Below are positions 8,917 through 17,061 of a stretch of DNA of 36,180 nucleotides, in pieces. Each line of letters opens with the position of its first letter. Position 1 is the stretch's first letter. The translations under genes and the position numbers were made by a program. The notes under the pieces are model-generated. The model was not told the DNA's origin. It saw nothing but the letters and a program-made list of their open reading frames with translations, and did not search any database. The DNA is from Flammeovirgaceae bacterium UBA4465 (GTDB lineage Bacteria; Bacteroidota; Bacteroidia; Cytophagales; Cyclobacteriaceae), in assembly GCA_905182655.1 (NCBI GenBank), contig CAJJCN010000079.1, forward strand, positions 1 through 36,180. The letters are read 5' to 3'.

Positions 8917-9915
8917 TCATTTCCCTCCTTTGTCTTCTTCGTTCTTTAACGTTGCGTTCATAAATGTTTTCGCAAATTCATAGGCCTTTTTTCGTGCTTT
9001 AGGGTTTCCTCCAATATTTACTCCTCGTTCGACGCAAAATGAAAATCCTATTTTTTGAAGTAAGGGAGAGGACATTGGGAAATATAAATAATTCATCAAA
9101 ACGTCGCCTTCTTCTGTGAGTGTAAATAAGCAATCTTTAAAACTATAGCCTTTTTCATTTCTCGTTACAGGGGTTTGGCTATCAAAGGAATGATGTGCCT
9201 CTGGAAAAATTGTGATGTCAATATTTGCTCTCCCTTGAAGTTTTTGAACCAAGTGATTACAAGGTGTCGCTGGCGTCCAATTATCCAACTCCCCAATCAT
9301 AATATGCATGGGAGATTGGGTGAAATCTAGATTTTCCGCATTAATAAAGCAGGGTGGATAAAACGCTAAATGAGCGGCAAAGCTGACCTCGGTGGTAATC
9401 GCATTTTTTAAAGGAAGCCAGCCTGAAAAGAGGGCCACCCCACCTCCTAAACTCCAACCAGTAATGGCCACTTTATCTTTGTGTATATTTGGATGCTTTA
9501 CTAGTTTTTCAAGGGCCAAATAAGCGTCTAAAATAATGGCTGCGATAGTCACTTCATCTTGCGAGCCAACAGTAGAAGTGATGTCCCGACTTTTAAAACT
9601 ATTCAGTTCAAAGGTTGCAAATCCCTCTTCTTGATACATTTTCAGATAATCCTGATGGTGTTCGCGCCAACCTAAACTCCCAGCAACACCGATAATTAAG
9701 GGATATTTTTTATCTGGATTTAGAGAATCTATTGGAAGGGTTAATTGTCCGAAAACCGTTTGCTTTTCCTGATGCTCTAAATCTCCAATAATATCACTAA
9801 ATGAGAAGGGATTTGCGCTTTCAAAAAAGATTACTTCCTGGGATAATTGTGCCTGAAGAATGAAAGGGGGAAAAAATAATAAAAACCCCCATTTGTAAGC
9901 TATTTTATTCATCAA
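8917..9915 (-). CDS. Secreted dienelactone-hydrolase-like alpha/beta hydrolase
   Basis: This 332-residue protein has a Sec signal peptide (hydrophobic 11-20, likely cleavage after LQAQ), so it acts in the periplasm or outside. The catalytic triad of the dienelactone hydrolase family can be placed. The nucleophile elbow is GWSLGGG near residue 153, the acid is probably the D of GELDNWTP near 209, and the histidine is in EAHHSFD near 240. The oxyanion-side motif YPLIIGVAGSLGWREHH is near 70. The substrate is unknown; such enzymes hydrolyse esters or lactones. The gene lies exactly between two copies of a duplicated segment, so it either arrived there or marks the duplication junction. It shows no mobility genes. 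Confidence 0.8.
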   Translation of the reverse strand: MMNKIAYKWGFLLFFPPFILQAQLSQEVIFFESANPFSFSDIIGDLEHQEKQTVFGQLTLPIDSLNPDKKYPLIIGVAGSLGWREHHQDYLKMYQEEGFATFELNSFKSRDITSTVGSQDEVTIAAIILDAYLALEKLVKHPNIHKDKVAITGWSLGGGVALFSGWLPLKNAITTEVSFAAHLAFYPPCFINAENLDFTQSPMHIMIGELDNWTPATPCNHLVQKLQGRANIDITIFPEAHHSFDSQTPVTRNEKGYSFKDCLFTLTEEGDVLMNYLYFPMSSPLLQKIGFSFCVERGVNIGGNPKARKKAYEFAKTFMNATLKNEEDKGGK

Positions 9916-9984
9916 TTAGTAAATTATTTTTCTCATATCATCTTAATTCCCCTTATAGAATGGCTTTCTGTTCACCTAAATACC

Positions 9985-10258
9985 TGTTTAAATATAAAGT
10001 TTAAAAAGTCAATACCCAAACTTAACTTCACCAACAGTACAAAATACGCTTCTTTAGAAACTCTCTCCATCACATCCAAAACCAAATAATTTACCCCTTT
10101 TTTTTCCAGATAGTAATTCAAAGAAAGGTAAGTTCGGACCACGCCTCGCACAGATTTTGACTCATGTGTTACCAGAGGAATAGTACCTCCGAGACATCTT
10201 CTTAGATAATTTAATGCGACGGCCTCTTTCCACAAGAACCACTCGTTATTTAATCCAT
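9985..10258 (-). pseudogene. Decayed, frameshifted 5' copy of comF
   Basis: This is a remnant of a second comF. An open frame at 9972-10325 encodes WKEAVALNYLRRCLGGTIPL, which aligns with WKDFVALIYPQRCIGCTTPL of intact ComF, and later ERVSKEAYFVL, which aligns with PKVSSVKAYLVL. The stretch between matches only after a frame change. Read in the ancestral frame it gives CARRGPNLPFFE against CTRCFLNLPFFE. Compared with comF there is a 1-base loss between 10116 and 10171 and a further 2-base loss before 10047, so the frame is restored by chance. The ATG aligned with the comF start (10258) now reads ATG GAT TAA because about 7 bases were lost downstream. Three of four zinc cysteines are changed or out of frame, and the phosphoribosyltransferase half is absent. 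Confidence 0.82.
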
Positions 10259-10424
10259 AATCTTCTTTTTTAGAGTAACTCTCTAAGTTTTGAATATGAA
10301 TTGAAAACAAAAATAGATTTAACACTTATCTTGCCTATAAGAAAGTTAAATATTGACTTTTCTCATTTACTCAAACTACATTTATCCAGTAAAATCCATG
10401 GGCTTTCGTCACTTGTTCCCTTAC
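10033..10424. repeat. Right copy of the duplicated comF-upstream segment
   Basis: This is the partner of 8487-8914. It covers the comF remnant and its upstream region and ends about 15 bases before the proposed start of the DUF4175 gene. In this copy the upstream region has gained roughly 40 bases between GAATATGAATTGAAAAC (10292-10308) and CTCAAACTACATTTATCCA (10370-10388). Overall identity looks moderate (about 65-80 % in the anchors), so the duplication is not recent. Confidence 0.78.
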
Positions 10425-10438
10425 CAGAAATTAAAGAA

Positions 10439-13400
10439 ATGATTGATCCCGCCCTTAACGACCAATTAACCTCTTTCCAACGAAAGTTTTTCTATAATAA
10501 GTTACTTAGAGGCAGCCTTATTTTCATTGCACTAACGGGTGCTTATTGCATCCTTATTGCGGGGTTTGAATCCTTTATACGACCGGGATCTTTGATAAGG
10601 GCTGTGTTACTGGTGCTCAGTCTCCTTTTTTTAGTGGCCTCTCTTTGGGGATTTGTAATCCGCCATCTACTTGCCTTATTAAGACCTAAACATCACTTAA
10701 CTGATGATCAAGCGGCTCACTTAATTGGCCAACAATTTTCAAATATTGGGGACCGACTCATTAATACACTTCAACTGCAACGTCTGGTCCATGACAAAGT
10801 GGGCCTTGCTCAAGCGAGCATTGACCAGCGCGCTCTCGAATTTCATAAGTATTCCTTTGAACAAGCCATCAACTTGAAATTAAATGGTAAATACCTGTAT
10901 TTCACCCTTCCCATAGCCCTTTTATTCATTGGTTTGGGTCAGTTGTTGCCCGGTATATATGCAGATAGTTCTACCAGAATCATAAATTATAACCAATTTT
11001 ACGCAACCCCTGCTCCTTTTGAATTCGTTTTGCTTTCCAAAAACCTCGAGGTATTCAAGAATGAAAGCCTGTTATTAGAATTAGCTCTTAACGGAAATGA
11101 AGTTCCCGACCTTTGTTACATTCTCATTGAAGATCAAAAGATCCGTATGAAACCAGAACAAAATGGTCAATTTTCATACCTTTTTGAAACCGTGCCAAAC
11201 GATCTCAATTTTTCATTCTTGTCCGCCGGTTATCAAAGTATTTCGTATACCATCACTACAAAAGTCAAACCTGAACTCATTAATTTTAATATTCAACTAG
11301 AATACCCCACACATACCCAGAAAAAACCCGAGATCCTTTTCAATAATGGCAACTTAAACCTACCCGAGCATACCCAGGTATCTTGGAATATTTCTTGTTT
11401 TGATACCGATAGCGTCCAAATAGTTATCGGCGACTATCCTGCTCTTTTGGCTACATATATGCCTGATAATCAATTATTTAACTTTAAATATAGCGTGATC
11501 AAAAGTGACTCATATGAAATCATTTTAGCCAATGAACACGGGCGAAATCAAGAATCCATCAAATACCAAATAACGGTATTAAAAGACCTGTTTCCTGAAT
11601 TAGAGGTCAATTTCTTCATAGACACCTTATATTATGACTTTGTCTTAATCACAGGCACTTTTTCGGATGACTACGGCATTCATTCTTTGATGATAGATCA
11701 AAAAGGGGGAGTAGATACCCTCATAATGCTTCCGTTTAAAAACATTCCTAATTCCCAATCCTTTTACCAACAAGTACCTATAACCTCGGACATGATTGGT
11801 CAGCAGACCCAAATTGAGTTACAAGTTATCCTGACAGATAATGATCTTCCTAACGGTTATAAGTCTACTTTTTCCACTCCTTTTTACCTGAAGATACCCG
11901 ACGACAAACATTTTAAATCCCTCCTCTCCAGTAAAACTAAAGCCTCTGAAAGTGGCATCAAAGAGCTCATATCAAAAAATGAATCTCTCCAAGAAAAGTT
12001 ATTAAACATTGAAGAAAAATTGAAAATGAAAAAAACGCTCGACTGGCAGGATCATTCATTGTTCGAGGAAATTCTTAAGGAAAAGCAACAATTGGCCGAA
12101 GCTCTTAAAGAAATGGCCAAAAAGATGGAAGAGCTCAATCAGCAACAGAATAAATTTAGTGATAAGGATCAAGCATTACAGAAAAAGTCAGCCCAATTAA
12201 AGGAGCTCATATCCAATGTTCTCGATGAAGAAACCAAAAAATTATTTGACGAACTGGAACAATTACTTAAAGAACAACAAAACGTTAAAGACATCCAAAA
12301 AAAGCTCTCTAGCCTTACCAATAAAGAAGAAAATATAGAGCAAGAACTTAACCGTGCACTAGAGTTATTCAAGAGATTAAAGCTTGAAAACGATTTAGAT
12401 CAAGCCCAAAAAATGATCCGAAAATTGAGTCAGGAACAGAAAGAACTGTCTAAGGAATCAGGTAAAAAAGACCTCCCTCTTGAAGACCTCAAAAAACAAC
12501 AAAGTGAGATCACTCAAAAATTTGGAGAGTTTAAACGTGATTTAGACAATCTAGAATCTTTGAATCAAGAATTGAAAAGGCCCGAATCTCTCTCTCCCAC
12601 GCAAAGCTCAGAAGACAACATTGATGAATCTCTCCAAGAAATAGCCGATGCACTAGAAGAAAAACAAAGGAAAAAAGCGGGTAAAAAACAAGAAGAAACT
12701 AGCGAAGAGATGAAAGATTTAAGTGAGCGACTCGCCAGCATGCAATCGAATATGGAGACTGAAACACTGAATGAAAACATTGAAGATCTTAATCGAATAC
12801 TTGATGATTTAATTAAACTCTCTTTCGAACAAGAAACCATTATGAAATCATTCCGAGGACTCAAACCAATGGATCCGAGGTTTGTCTCTTTATCACAAGA
12901 GCAATTAAAATTGAAAGATAATATAGCTGTGCTATCGGACAGCCTCTTAGCTTTATCGGAAAGAGTCGTAGCCATCTCAAGCTTTGTAACCAGCGAATTA
13001 AGCGAACTGAATAGGAATATCAGTGCCTCCATCCTCTCTTTACGACAACGGAAAGCAAACAGTGCGGTTGTTAACCAACAGTATTCTATGACGTCAATGA
13101 ATAATTTAGCCCTTTTATTAAATGACCTCCTTCAGCAGATGCGTGATCAAGCCAATAGTCAAGGCAGCGGTAAGCCACGAAATCAGCCCTCAGGCGGTTT
13201 GCCCAACTTACGTCAGCTCCAAAAACAGCTATCTAAACAAATCCAACAACTTAAAAAAGGAGGTCTTACCGGTAGAGAACTCAGCCAAGAGCTTGCAGAA
13301 ATGGCTGCCCGACAAGAAATGATTCGTAACGAACTCAATAAACTCAATAATAAGCTCAAAGGACAACCCGGCAACGAAAACGCTAACAATCATCTTAGCG

Positions 13401-13723
13401 AAGCAGCAAAAGAAATGGAGAAAAACGAGCTAAATCTCATCAACAAACAAATCACCCAAGAATTAATCAATAGGCAAGAGAAGATCTTAACTCGGATGCT
13501 TGATGCAGACAACGCCCTTCAAAATCAAGATGAGGATGAGCGCCGCGAGGCTGAAAGAGCCCAGAACTATAAATCTCGCCGACCTCCTGCCTTAGAGAAT
13601 TACTTAAAGGAAAAATCTAAAGAGATTGAATTATTGGAGAGTATTCCGGTTAATCTCCATCCTTTTTACAAAGCTGAAGTCAACGAATATTTTAAAAGAA
13701 TCCGCGAAAAAGAAAAGAATTAA
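10439..13723 (+). CDS. DUF4175-family membrane-anchored coiled-coil protein
   Basis: The protein has 1094 residues from the chosen start. It begins like Bacteroidota DUF4175 proteins (LTSFQRKFFYNKLLRGSLIF), with two N-terminal membrane helices (about 25-45 and 55-80) and a third near 155-172. A soluble, probably periplasmic beta-rich region follows (about 180-500). Next comes a long, highly charged coiled coil (about 510-850, rich in K, E, Q and L), a Q/N-rich stretch and a conserved-looking tail PPALENYLKEKSKEIELLESIP. The function is unknown. The frame is open back to 10301, but those 46 codons lie in sequence duplicated from the non-coding comF upstream region, and family proteins start near M10439. 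That start follows an A/G-rich AAATTAAAGAA. In many genomes the family lies beside comF- or gidA-linked genes (recalled, not checked). Confidence 0.82.
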   Translation: MIDPALNDQLTSFQRKFFYNKLLRGSLIFIALTGAYCILIAGFESFIRPGSLIRAVLLVLSLLFLVASLWGFVIRHLLALLRPKHHLTDDQAAHLIGQQFSNIGDRLINTLQLQRLVHDKVGLAQASIDQRALEFHKYSFEQAINLKLNGKYLYFTLPIALLFIGLGQLLPGIYADSSTRIINYNQFYATPAPFEFVLLSKNLEVFKNESLLLELALNGNEVPDLCYILIEDQKIRMKPEQNGQFSYLFETVPNDLNFSFLSAGYQSISYTITTKVKPELINFNIQLEYPTHTQKKPEILFNNGNLNLPEHTQVSWNISCFDTDSVQIVIGDYPALLATYMPDNQLFNFKYSVIKSDSYEIILANEHGRNQESIKYQITVLKDLFPELEVNFFIDTLYYDFVLITGTFSDDYGIHSLMIDQKGGVDTLIMLPFKNIPNSQSFYQQVPITSDMIGQQTQIELQVILTDNDLPNGYKSTFSTPFYLKIPDDKHFKSLLSSKTKASESGIKELISKNESLQEKLLNIEEKLKMKKTLDWQDHSLFEEILKEKQQLAEALKEMAKKMEELNQQQNKFSDKDQALQKKSAQLKELISNVLDEETKKLFDELEQLLKEQQNVKDIQKKLSSLTNKEENIEQELNRALELFKRLKLENDLDQAQKMIRKLSQEQKELSKESGKKDLPLEDLKKQQSEITQKFGEFKRDLDNLESLNQELKRPESLSPTQSSEDNIDESLQEIADALEEKQRKKAGKKQEETSEEMKDLSERLASMQSNMETETLNENIEDLNRILDDLIKLSFEQETIMKSFRGLKPMDPRFVSLSQEQLKLKDNIAVLSDSLLALSERVVAISSFVTSELSELNRNISASILSLRQRKANSAVVNQQYSMTSMNNLALLLNDLLQQMRDQANSQGSGKPRNQPSGGLPNLRQLQKQLSKQIQQLKKGGLTGRELSQELAEMAARQEMIRNELNKLNNKLKGQPGNENANNHLSEAAKEMEKNELNLINKQITQELINRQEKILTRMLDADNALQNQDEDERREAERAQNYKSRRPPALENYLKEKSKEIELLESIPVNLHPFYKAEVNEYFKRIREKEKN

Positions 13724-13759
13724 GGCTTTTATGGATACAAGAGGCAGAGCAAAGCGCGG

Positions 13760-13787
13760 TTTGTTTTAATTAATTAGTCTACTTTTG
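13760..13787 (+). promoter_or_regulatory. Candidate promoter for the ybeY-mnmG operon
   Basis: TTTG (13760-13763) and TACTTTTG (13780-13787) resemble the Bacteroidota -33 and -7 elements. The spacer is 16 bases, somewhat shorter than usual. The -7 box lies 50 bases upstream of the ybeY ATG in a 114-base intergenic gap. Confidence 0.45.
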
Positions 13788-13837
13788 CCCCTCTGAACCT
13801 TCGAAAGGATTGGCTTTCAATAAAAACATGATTTAGC

Positions 13838-14284
13838 ATGCGCGATGATCTTTATTTTCATTTTGAGGACGTACCCCAATTTACCCTCCCTGACCAAATT
13901 AAAAACTGGATCAAAGGCGTAATCCTTAATGAAAAATTCGAACTATCAGAAATAAACATTGTTTTCAGCAGTGATCGTTATCTATTAACGATAAACAAAA
14001 AACATTTATCTCATGACTTCTACACAGACATTGTCACTTTTGACTATCGCACCGAATCCCATGAAATCCGCGGAGATTTATTCATCAGCAAAGAGCGCGT
14101 CATAGAAAATGCCTGCGCTTTCAACGTCTCAACAAATCATGAATTGCTTCGTGTAGTTGTCCATGGTCTTCTCCACCTCTGTGGTTATTCGGATAAATCT
14201 GAGAAGGATAAAGAACTTATGCGATCAATGGAAGACTTCTATTTATCTTTGTACGAAAAGGAATATGTTCCACGTGGAACATAA
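13838..14284 (+). CDS. ybeY: Endoribonuclease YbeY
   Basis: YbeY is a metal-dependent endoribonuclease needed for 16S rRNA 3' maturation and ribosome quality control. The 148-residue protein carries the core motif VVHGLLHLCGYSD with H109 and H113 as metal ligands. The third ligand of the general H3xH5xH motif would fall at residue 119, which is aspartate (GYSD instead of GYDH). I recall the same change in many Bacteroidota YbeY proteins, so it is probably lineage-typical rather than a defect. The ATG at 13838 gives a normal N-terminus. The last codons (VPRGT plus stop) are written through a perfect parS-like palindrome, and mnmG begins 36 bases after the stop. Confidence 0.95.
   Translation: MRDDLYFHFEDVPQFTLPDQIKNWIKGVILNEKFELSEINIVFSSDRYLLTINKKHLSHDFYTDIVTFDYRTESHEIRGDLFISKERVIENACAFNVSTNHELLRVVVHGLLHLCGYSDKSEKDKELMRSMEDFYLSLYEKEYVPRGT
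14266..14281. promoter_or_regulatory. parS: parS centromere site (ParB binding)
   Basis: TGTTCCACGTGGAACA is a perfect 16-bp palindrome with the CACGTG core and arms of the conserved bacterial parS (B. subtilis consensus TGTTNCACGTGAAACA). ParB binds such sites near the origin and loads SMC for chromosome segregation. Here it spans the last codons of ybeY, ending in the first base after GGA-ACA-TAA's ACA codon, about 4.5 kb from the proposed oriC. I saw no second full match in the window. parA and parB are not in the window. Confidence 0.88.
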
Positions 14285-14320
14285 TGAATCAGTTAAACAA
14301 CGGATTATATCAAGAAATCA

Positions 14321-16186
14321 ATGTTTGAAAAATATGACGTCATAGTCGTTGGTGCCGGCCACGCAGGATGTGAAGCCGCCCATGCCGCAGCAAAAATGGG
14401 CTCCAAAGTTTTGTTGGCCACCATGAACATGAACACCATTGCGCAAATGTCATGTAATCCTGCGATGGGTGGCGTTGCCAAGGGTCAGATTGTAAGAGAA
14501 ATTGATGCGCTCGGCGGATGTTCTGGTATCATTACGGACCAAACCATGATCCAGTTTCGGATGCTCAACAAATCGAAAGGGCCTGCCATGTGGAGCCCGA
14601 GAGCTCAATCAGACAGAATGCGCTTTGCTGAAACTTGGCGCCTGACATTAGAGGCGAACCCCAATGTAGACTTTTGGCAAGAGATGATATCTGCGATTAT
14701 AGTAGAGGGTCATGTAGTCACCGGTGTACGCACCTCCTTGGGTATTGATATCAAATCAAGGTCCGTAATCCTTACCAATGGAACCTTTCTCAATGGTCTC
14801 ATCCACATCGGCAACAAGCAATTTGGTGGCGGGCGAACCGGTGAATCAGCCGCATTTGGAATTACTGAACAATTGGTTGATCTTGGCTTTAGTGCAGGAA
14901 GAATGAAGACCGGCACTCCTCCAAGGGTAGACGGCCGTTCGTTAGACTATGAAAAGATGCAAGAACAAAAAGGAGACAAAATCCCTGAAAAATTTTCTTA
15001 TCTTCCTGATAATCAGCCTTTAAAGAATCAAAAGAGCTGCTGGATTACACATACGAACGGCGCTGTACACGAACAGTTGCAACTGGGCTTTGACCAATCC
15101 CCTATGTTTAACGGTAGGATCAAAGGATTAGGTCCCCGTTACTGCCCTTCCATCGAAGATAAGATCAATCGTTTTGCAGATCGATCCCAACATCAAATAT
15201 TTGTAGAGCCTGAAGGTTGGAACACTGTAGAGGTTTATGTCAATGGCTTCTCTACTTCCCTTCCAGAAGAAATTCAATATAAGGCATTGAAATTAATCAA
15301 TGGTTTTGAAAACGTCAAAATGTTTCGCCCTGGTTACGCCATCGAATACGACTACTTTCCACCGACTCAGCTCAACCTTACGTTGGAAACTCAACTCATT
15401 GAAAATTTGTATTTTGCGGGGCAGATTAATGGAACCACCGGATATGAAGAGGCCGCCTGCCAAGGCCTAATGGCCGGGATCAATGCCCACCTCAAAAACA
15501 ATTCACAGGACCCCTTCATCATTTCTCGTTCGGAAGGTTATATAGGTGTGCTCATCGACGACCTCATCAACAAAGGGACTGATGAACCGTACCGAATGTT
15601 CACTTCACGAGCTGAATATAGATTGCTCCTGAGGCAGGACAATGCCGATCAGCGGCTCACGCCTAAAGGCCATGCCCTTGGTTTAGCCAGTGACCAGCGT
15701 CTCGCATTACTTCAGGCAAAAGTTGACGAAACGGCCGCCCTTCAACGCTATCTCAAATCTGAAAAAATCTTACCTAGTGAAGCCAATACGTATTTAGAAC
15801 AATGCGGTACGGCCATCATTTCAGAAAAAACTTCCTTAGCTCAACTACTCAAACGACCGCAACTCGCCATTGATGGATTGCCTCATCTGTCTGAAAACAT
15901 CAAAACGTCCTTAAAAGAATATCCACGCGACGTTCAAGAACAAACTGAAATCGTCATAAAGTACGAATCTTACATACATAAAGAGGAGCAACAGTCCAAG
16001 AAACAATTATCCATGGAAACCCTGCCCTTAAAGAATGAGTTAAATTATCAGAAAATAAATTCTCTTTCATCAGAGGCAAAAGAAAAATTAACTAAATTTC
16101 GTCCCTCGACATTAGGGCAAGCCTCAAGGATAAGCGGAGTAAGTCCAGCCGATATTTCAATACTCATGGTATATTTAGGAAGATAA
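14321..16186 (+). CDS. mnmG: tRNA uridine-5-carboxymethylaminomethyl synthase subunit MnmG (GidA)
   Basis: MnmG is the FAD-dependent partner of MnmE. Together they install the carboxymethylaminomethyl group on U34 of tRNAs reading NNA/NNG codons. The length of 621 residues is typical. Visible features are the FAD-binding N-terminus VIVVGAGHAGCEAAHAAAKMG, SCNPAMGGVAKGQIVREIDA (the first GidA signature), GTFLNGLIHIG, TPPRVDGR, the second signature GQINGTTGYEEAACQGLMAG and a complete helical C-terminus ending SRISGVSPADISILMVYLG. It follows ybeY by 36 bases, and its TAA overlaps the next ATG by one base (TAATG), so translation is probably coupled. GidA lies beside oriC in many bacteria, which agrees with the origin proposed downstream. 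Confidence 0.97.
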   Translation: MFEKYDVIVVGAGHAGCEAAHAAAKMGSKVLLATMNMNTIAQMSCNPAMGGVAKGQIVREIDALGGCSGIITDQTMIQFRMLNKSKGPAMWSPRAQSDRMRFAETWRLTLEANPNVDFWQEMISAIIVEGHVVTGVRTSLGIDIKSRSVILTNGTFLNGLIHIGNKQFGGGRTGESAAFGITEQLVDLGFSAGRMKTGTPPRVDGRSLDYEKMQEQKGDKIPEKFSYLPDNQPLKNQKSCWITHTNGAVHEQLQLGFDQSPMFNGRIKGLGPRYCPSIEDKINRFADRSQHQIFVEPEGWNTVEVYVNGFSTSLPEEIQYKALKLINGFENVKMFRPGYAIEYDYFPPTQLNLTLETQLIENLYFAGQINGTTGYEEAACQGLMAGINAHLKNNSQDPFIISRSEGYIGVLIDDLINKGTDEPYRMFTSRAEYRLLLRQDNADQRLTPKGHALGLASDQRLALLQAKVDETAALQRYLKSEKILPSEANTYLEQCGTAIISEKTSLAQLLKRPQLAIDGLPHLSENIKTSLKEYPRDVQEQTEIVIKYESYIHKEEQQSKKQLSMETLPLKNELNYQKINSLSSEAKEKLTKFRPSTLGQASRISGVSPADISILMVYLGR

Positions 16187-17061
16187 TGTACAAAAAGTTA
16201 GACCTTTGTCCGTCCTGTAAGAGCAGTACTTTTAATAATTATCTCATCGCTAAAGATCATTTGGTCACTGATGAAAGCTTTGCCATTGTCCAATGCCAGC
16301 AATGTCAGCTTCTATTTACCAATCCCCAGCCTGATGATTCCCGATTGGCGCACTACTACGCGTCCGACCAGTATATCTCACACAACAGTAAAAAGATCAG
16401 TTTCTCAGATTTGGTCTACCGTATCGTCCGTCGAATTACCCTTCACCAAAAAATTAGCTTTATTAAAAAATACCGCTCCTCCGGCACTCTTTTGGACTAC
16501 GGTGCGGGGACAGGTGCCTTTCTACAAACCGCACTTCAAAGCTTTGATGCACTAGGCATTGAGCCCAGTACTCACGCCATCAAGCAAGCGCCTCTCTCTG
16601 TTCAAACTAACCTACTTGAACATATTGACTCCCTAGTTTCGGGGAAAACGTTTGACGTTATTACCTTATGGCATGTCTTAGAGCATCTACCAGACCTCCA
16701 TAATACGTTTAGTAAAATTAAAAACCGCCTTTCTAAAAAAGGGTATCTTTTCATAGCCATACCCAACCCCGATTCGTGGGATAGCCAACATTATGGCTCA
16801 AAGTGGGCCGGTTATGACGTTCCACGACATTTATGCCATTTTAACCAAAAAGCCATGAGTGCATTTTTAAAACCATATGGTCTACGTATTCTGGAAACTA
16901 AACCCATGAAATTTGATGCTTATTATGTTTCCATGCTTAGCGAGCAACACCTATCCAACCCTTATTCATTTATAAAAGGCCTCTATATGGGATACCGCTC
17001 CAATAGATCTGCCTATATAAGTGGGCAGTATTCGAGTCTATTATACGTCATTGGTACATGA
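16186..17061 (+). CDS. Class I SAM-dependent methyltransferase with N-terminal zinc ribbon
   Basis: The 291-residue protein starts with a probable zinc ribbon (CPSC at 8-11 and CQQC at 36-39). This is followed by FTNPQPDDSRLAHYY, which is characteristic of a Bacteroidota methyltransferase group. The Rossmann core has the SAM-binding glycine motif LLDYGAGTGAFL near 103, an acidic residue at the end of the next strand (LGIEPS), and LWHVLEHLPD near 163, the 'methyltransferase_11/23' signature. The substrate is unknown; relatives occur in sugar or lipid modification. It overlaps mnmG by 1 base and the next gene by 4 bases (ATGA), so it belongs to the same operon. Confidence 0.87.
   Translation: MYKKLDLCPSCKSSTFNNYLIAKDHLVTDESFAIVQCQQCQLLFTNPQPDDSRLAHYYASDQYISHNSKKISFSDLVYRIVRRITLHQKISFIKKYRSSGTLLDYGAGTGAFLQTALQSFDALGIEPSTHAIKQAPLSVQTNLLEHIDSLVSGKTFDVITLWHVLEHLPDLHNTFSKIKNRLSKKGYLFIAIPNPDSWDSQHYGSKWAGYDVPRHLCHFNQKAMSAFLKPYGLRILETKPMKFDAYYVSMLSEQHLSNPYSFIKGLYMGYRSNRSAYISGQYSSLLYVIGT

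Noticed and set aside
12565..13032. Antisense open frame of 155 codons, serine-rich
   Set aside because: It is the mirror of the coiled-coil coding region of the DUF4175 gene and resembles no protein; serine and leucine richness comes from antisense of lysine/glutamate codons.
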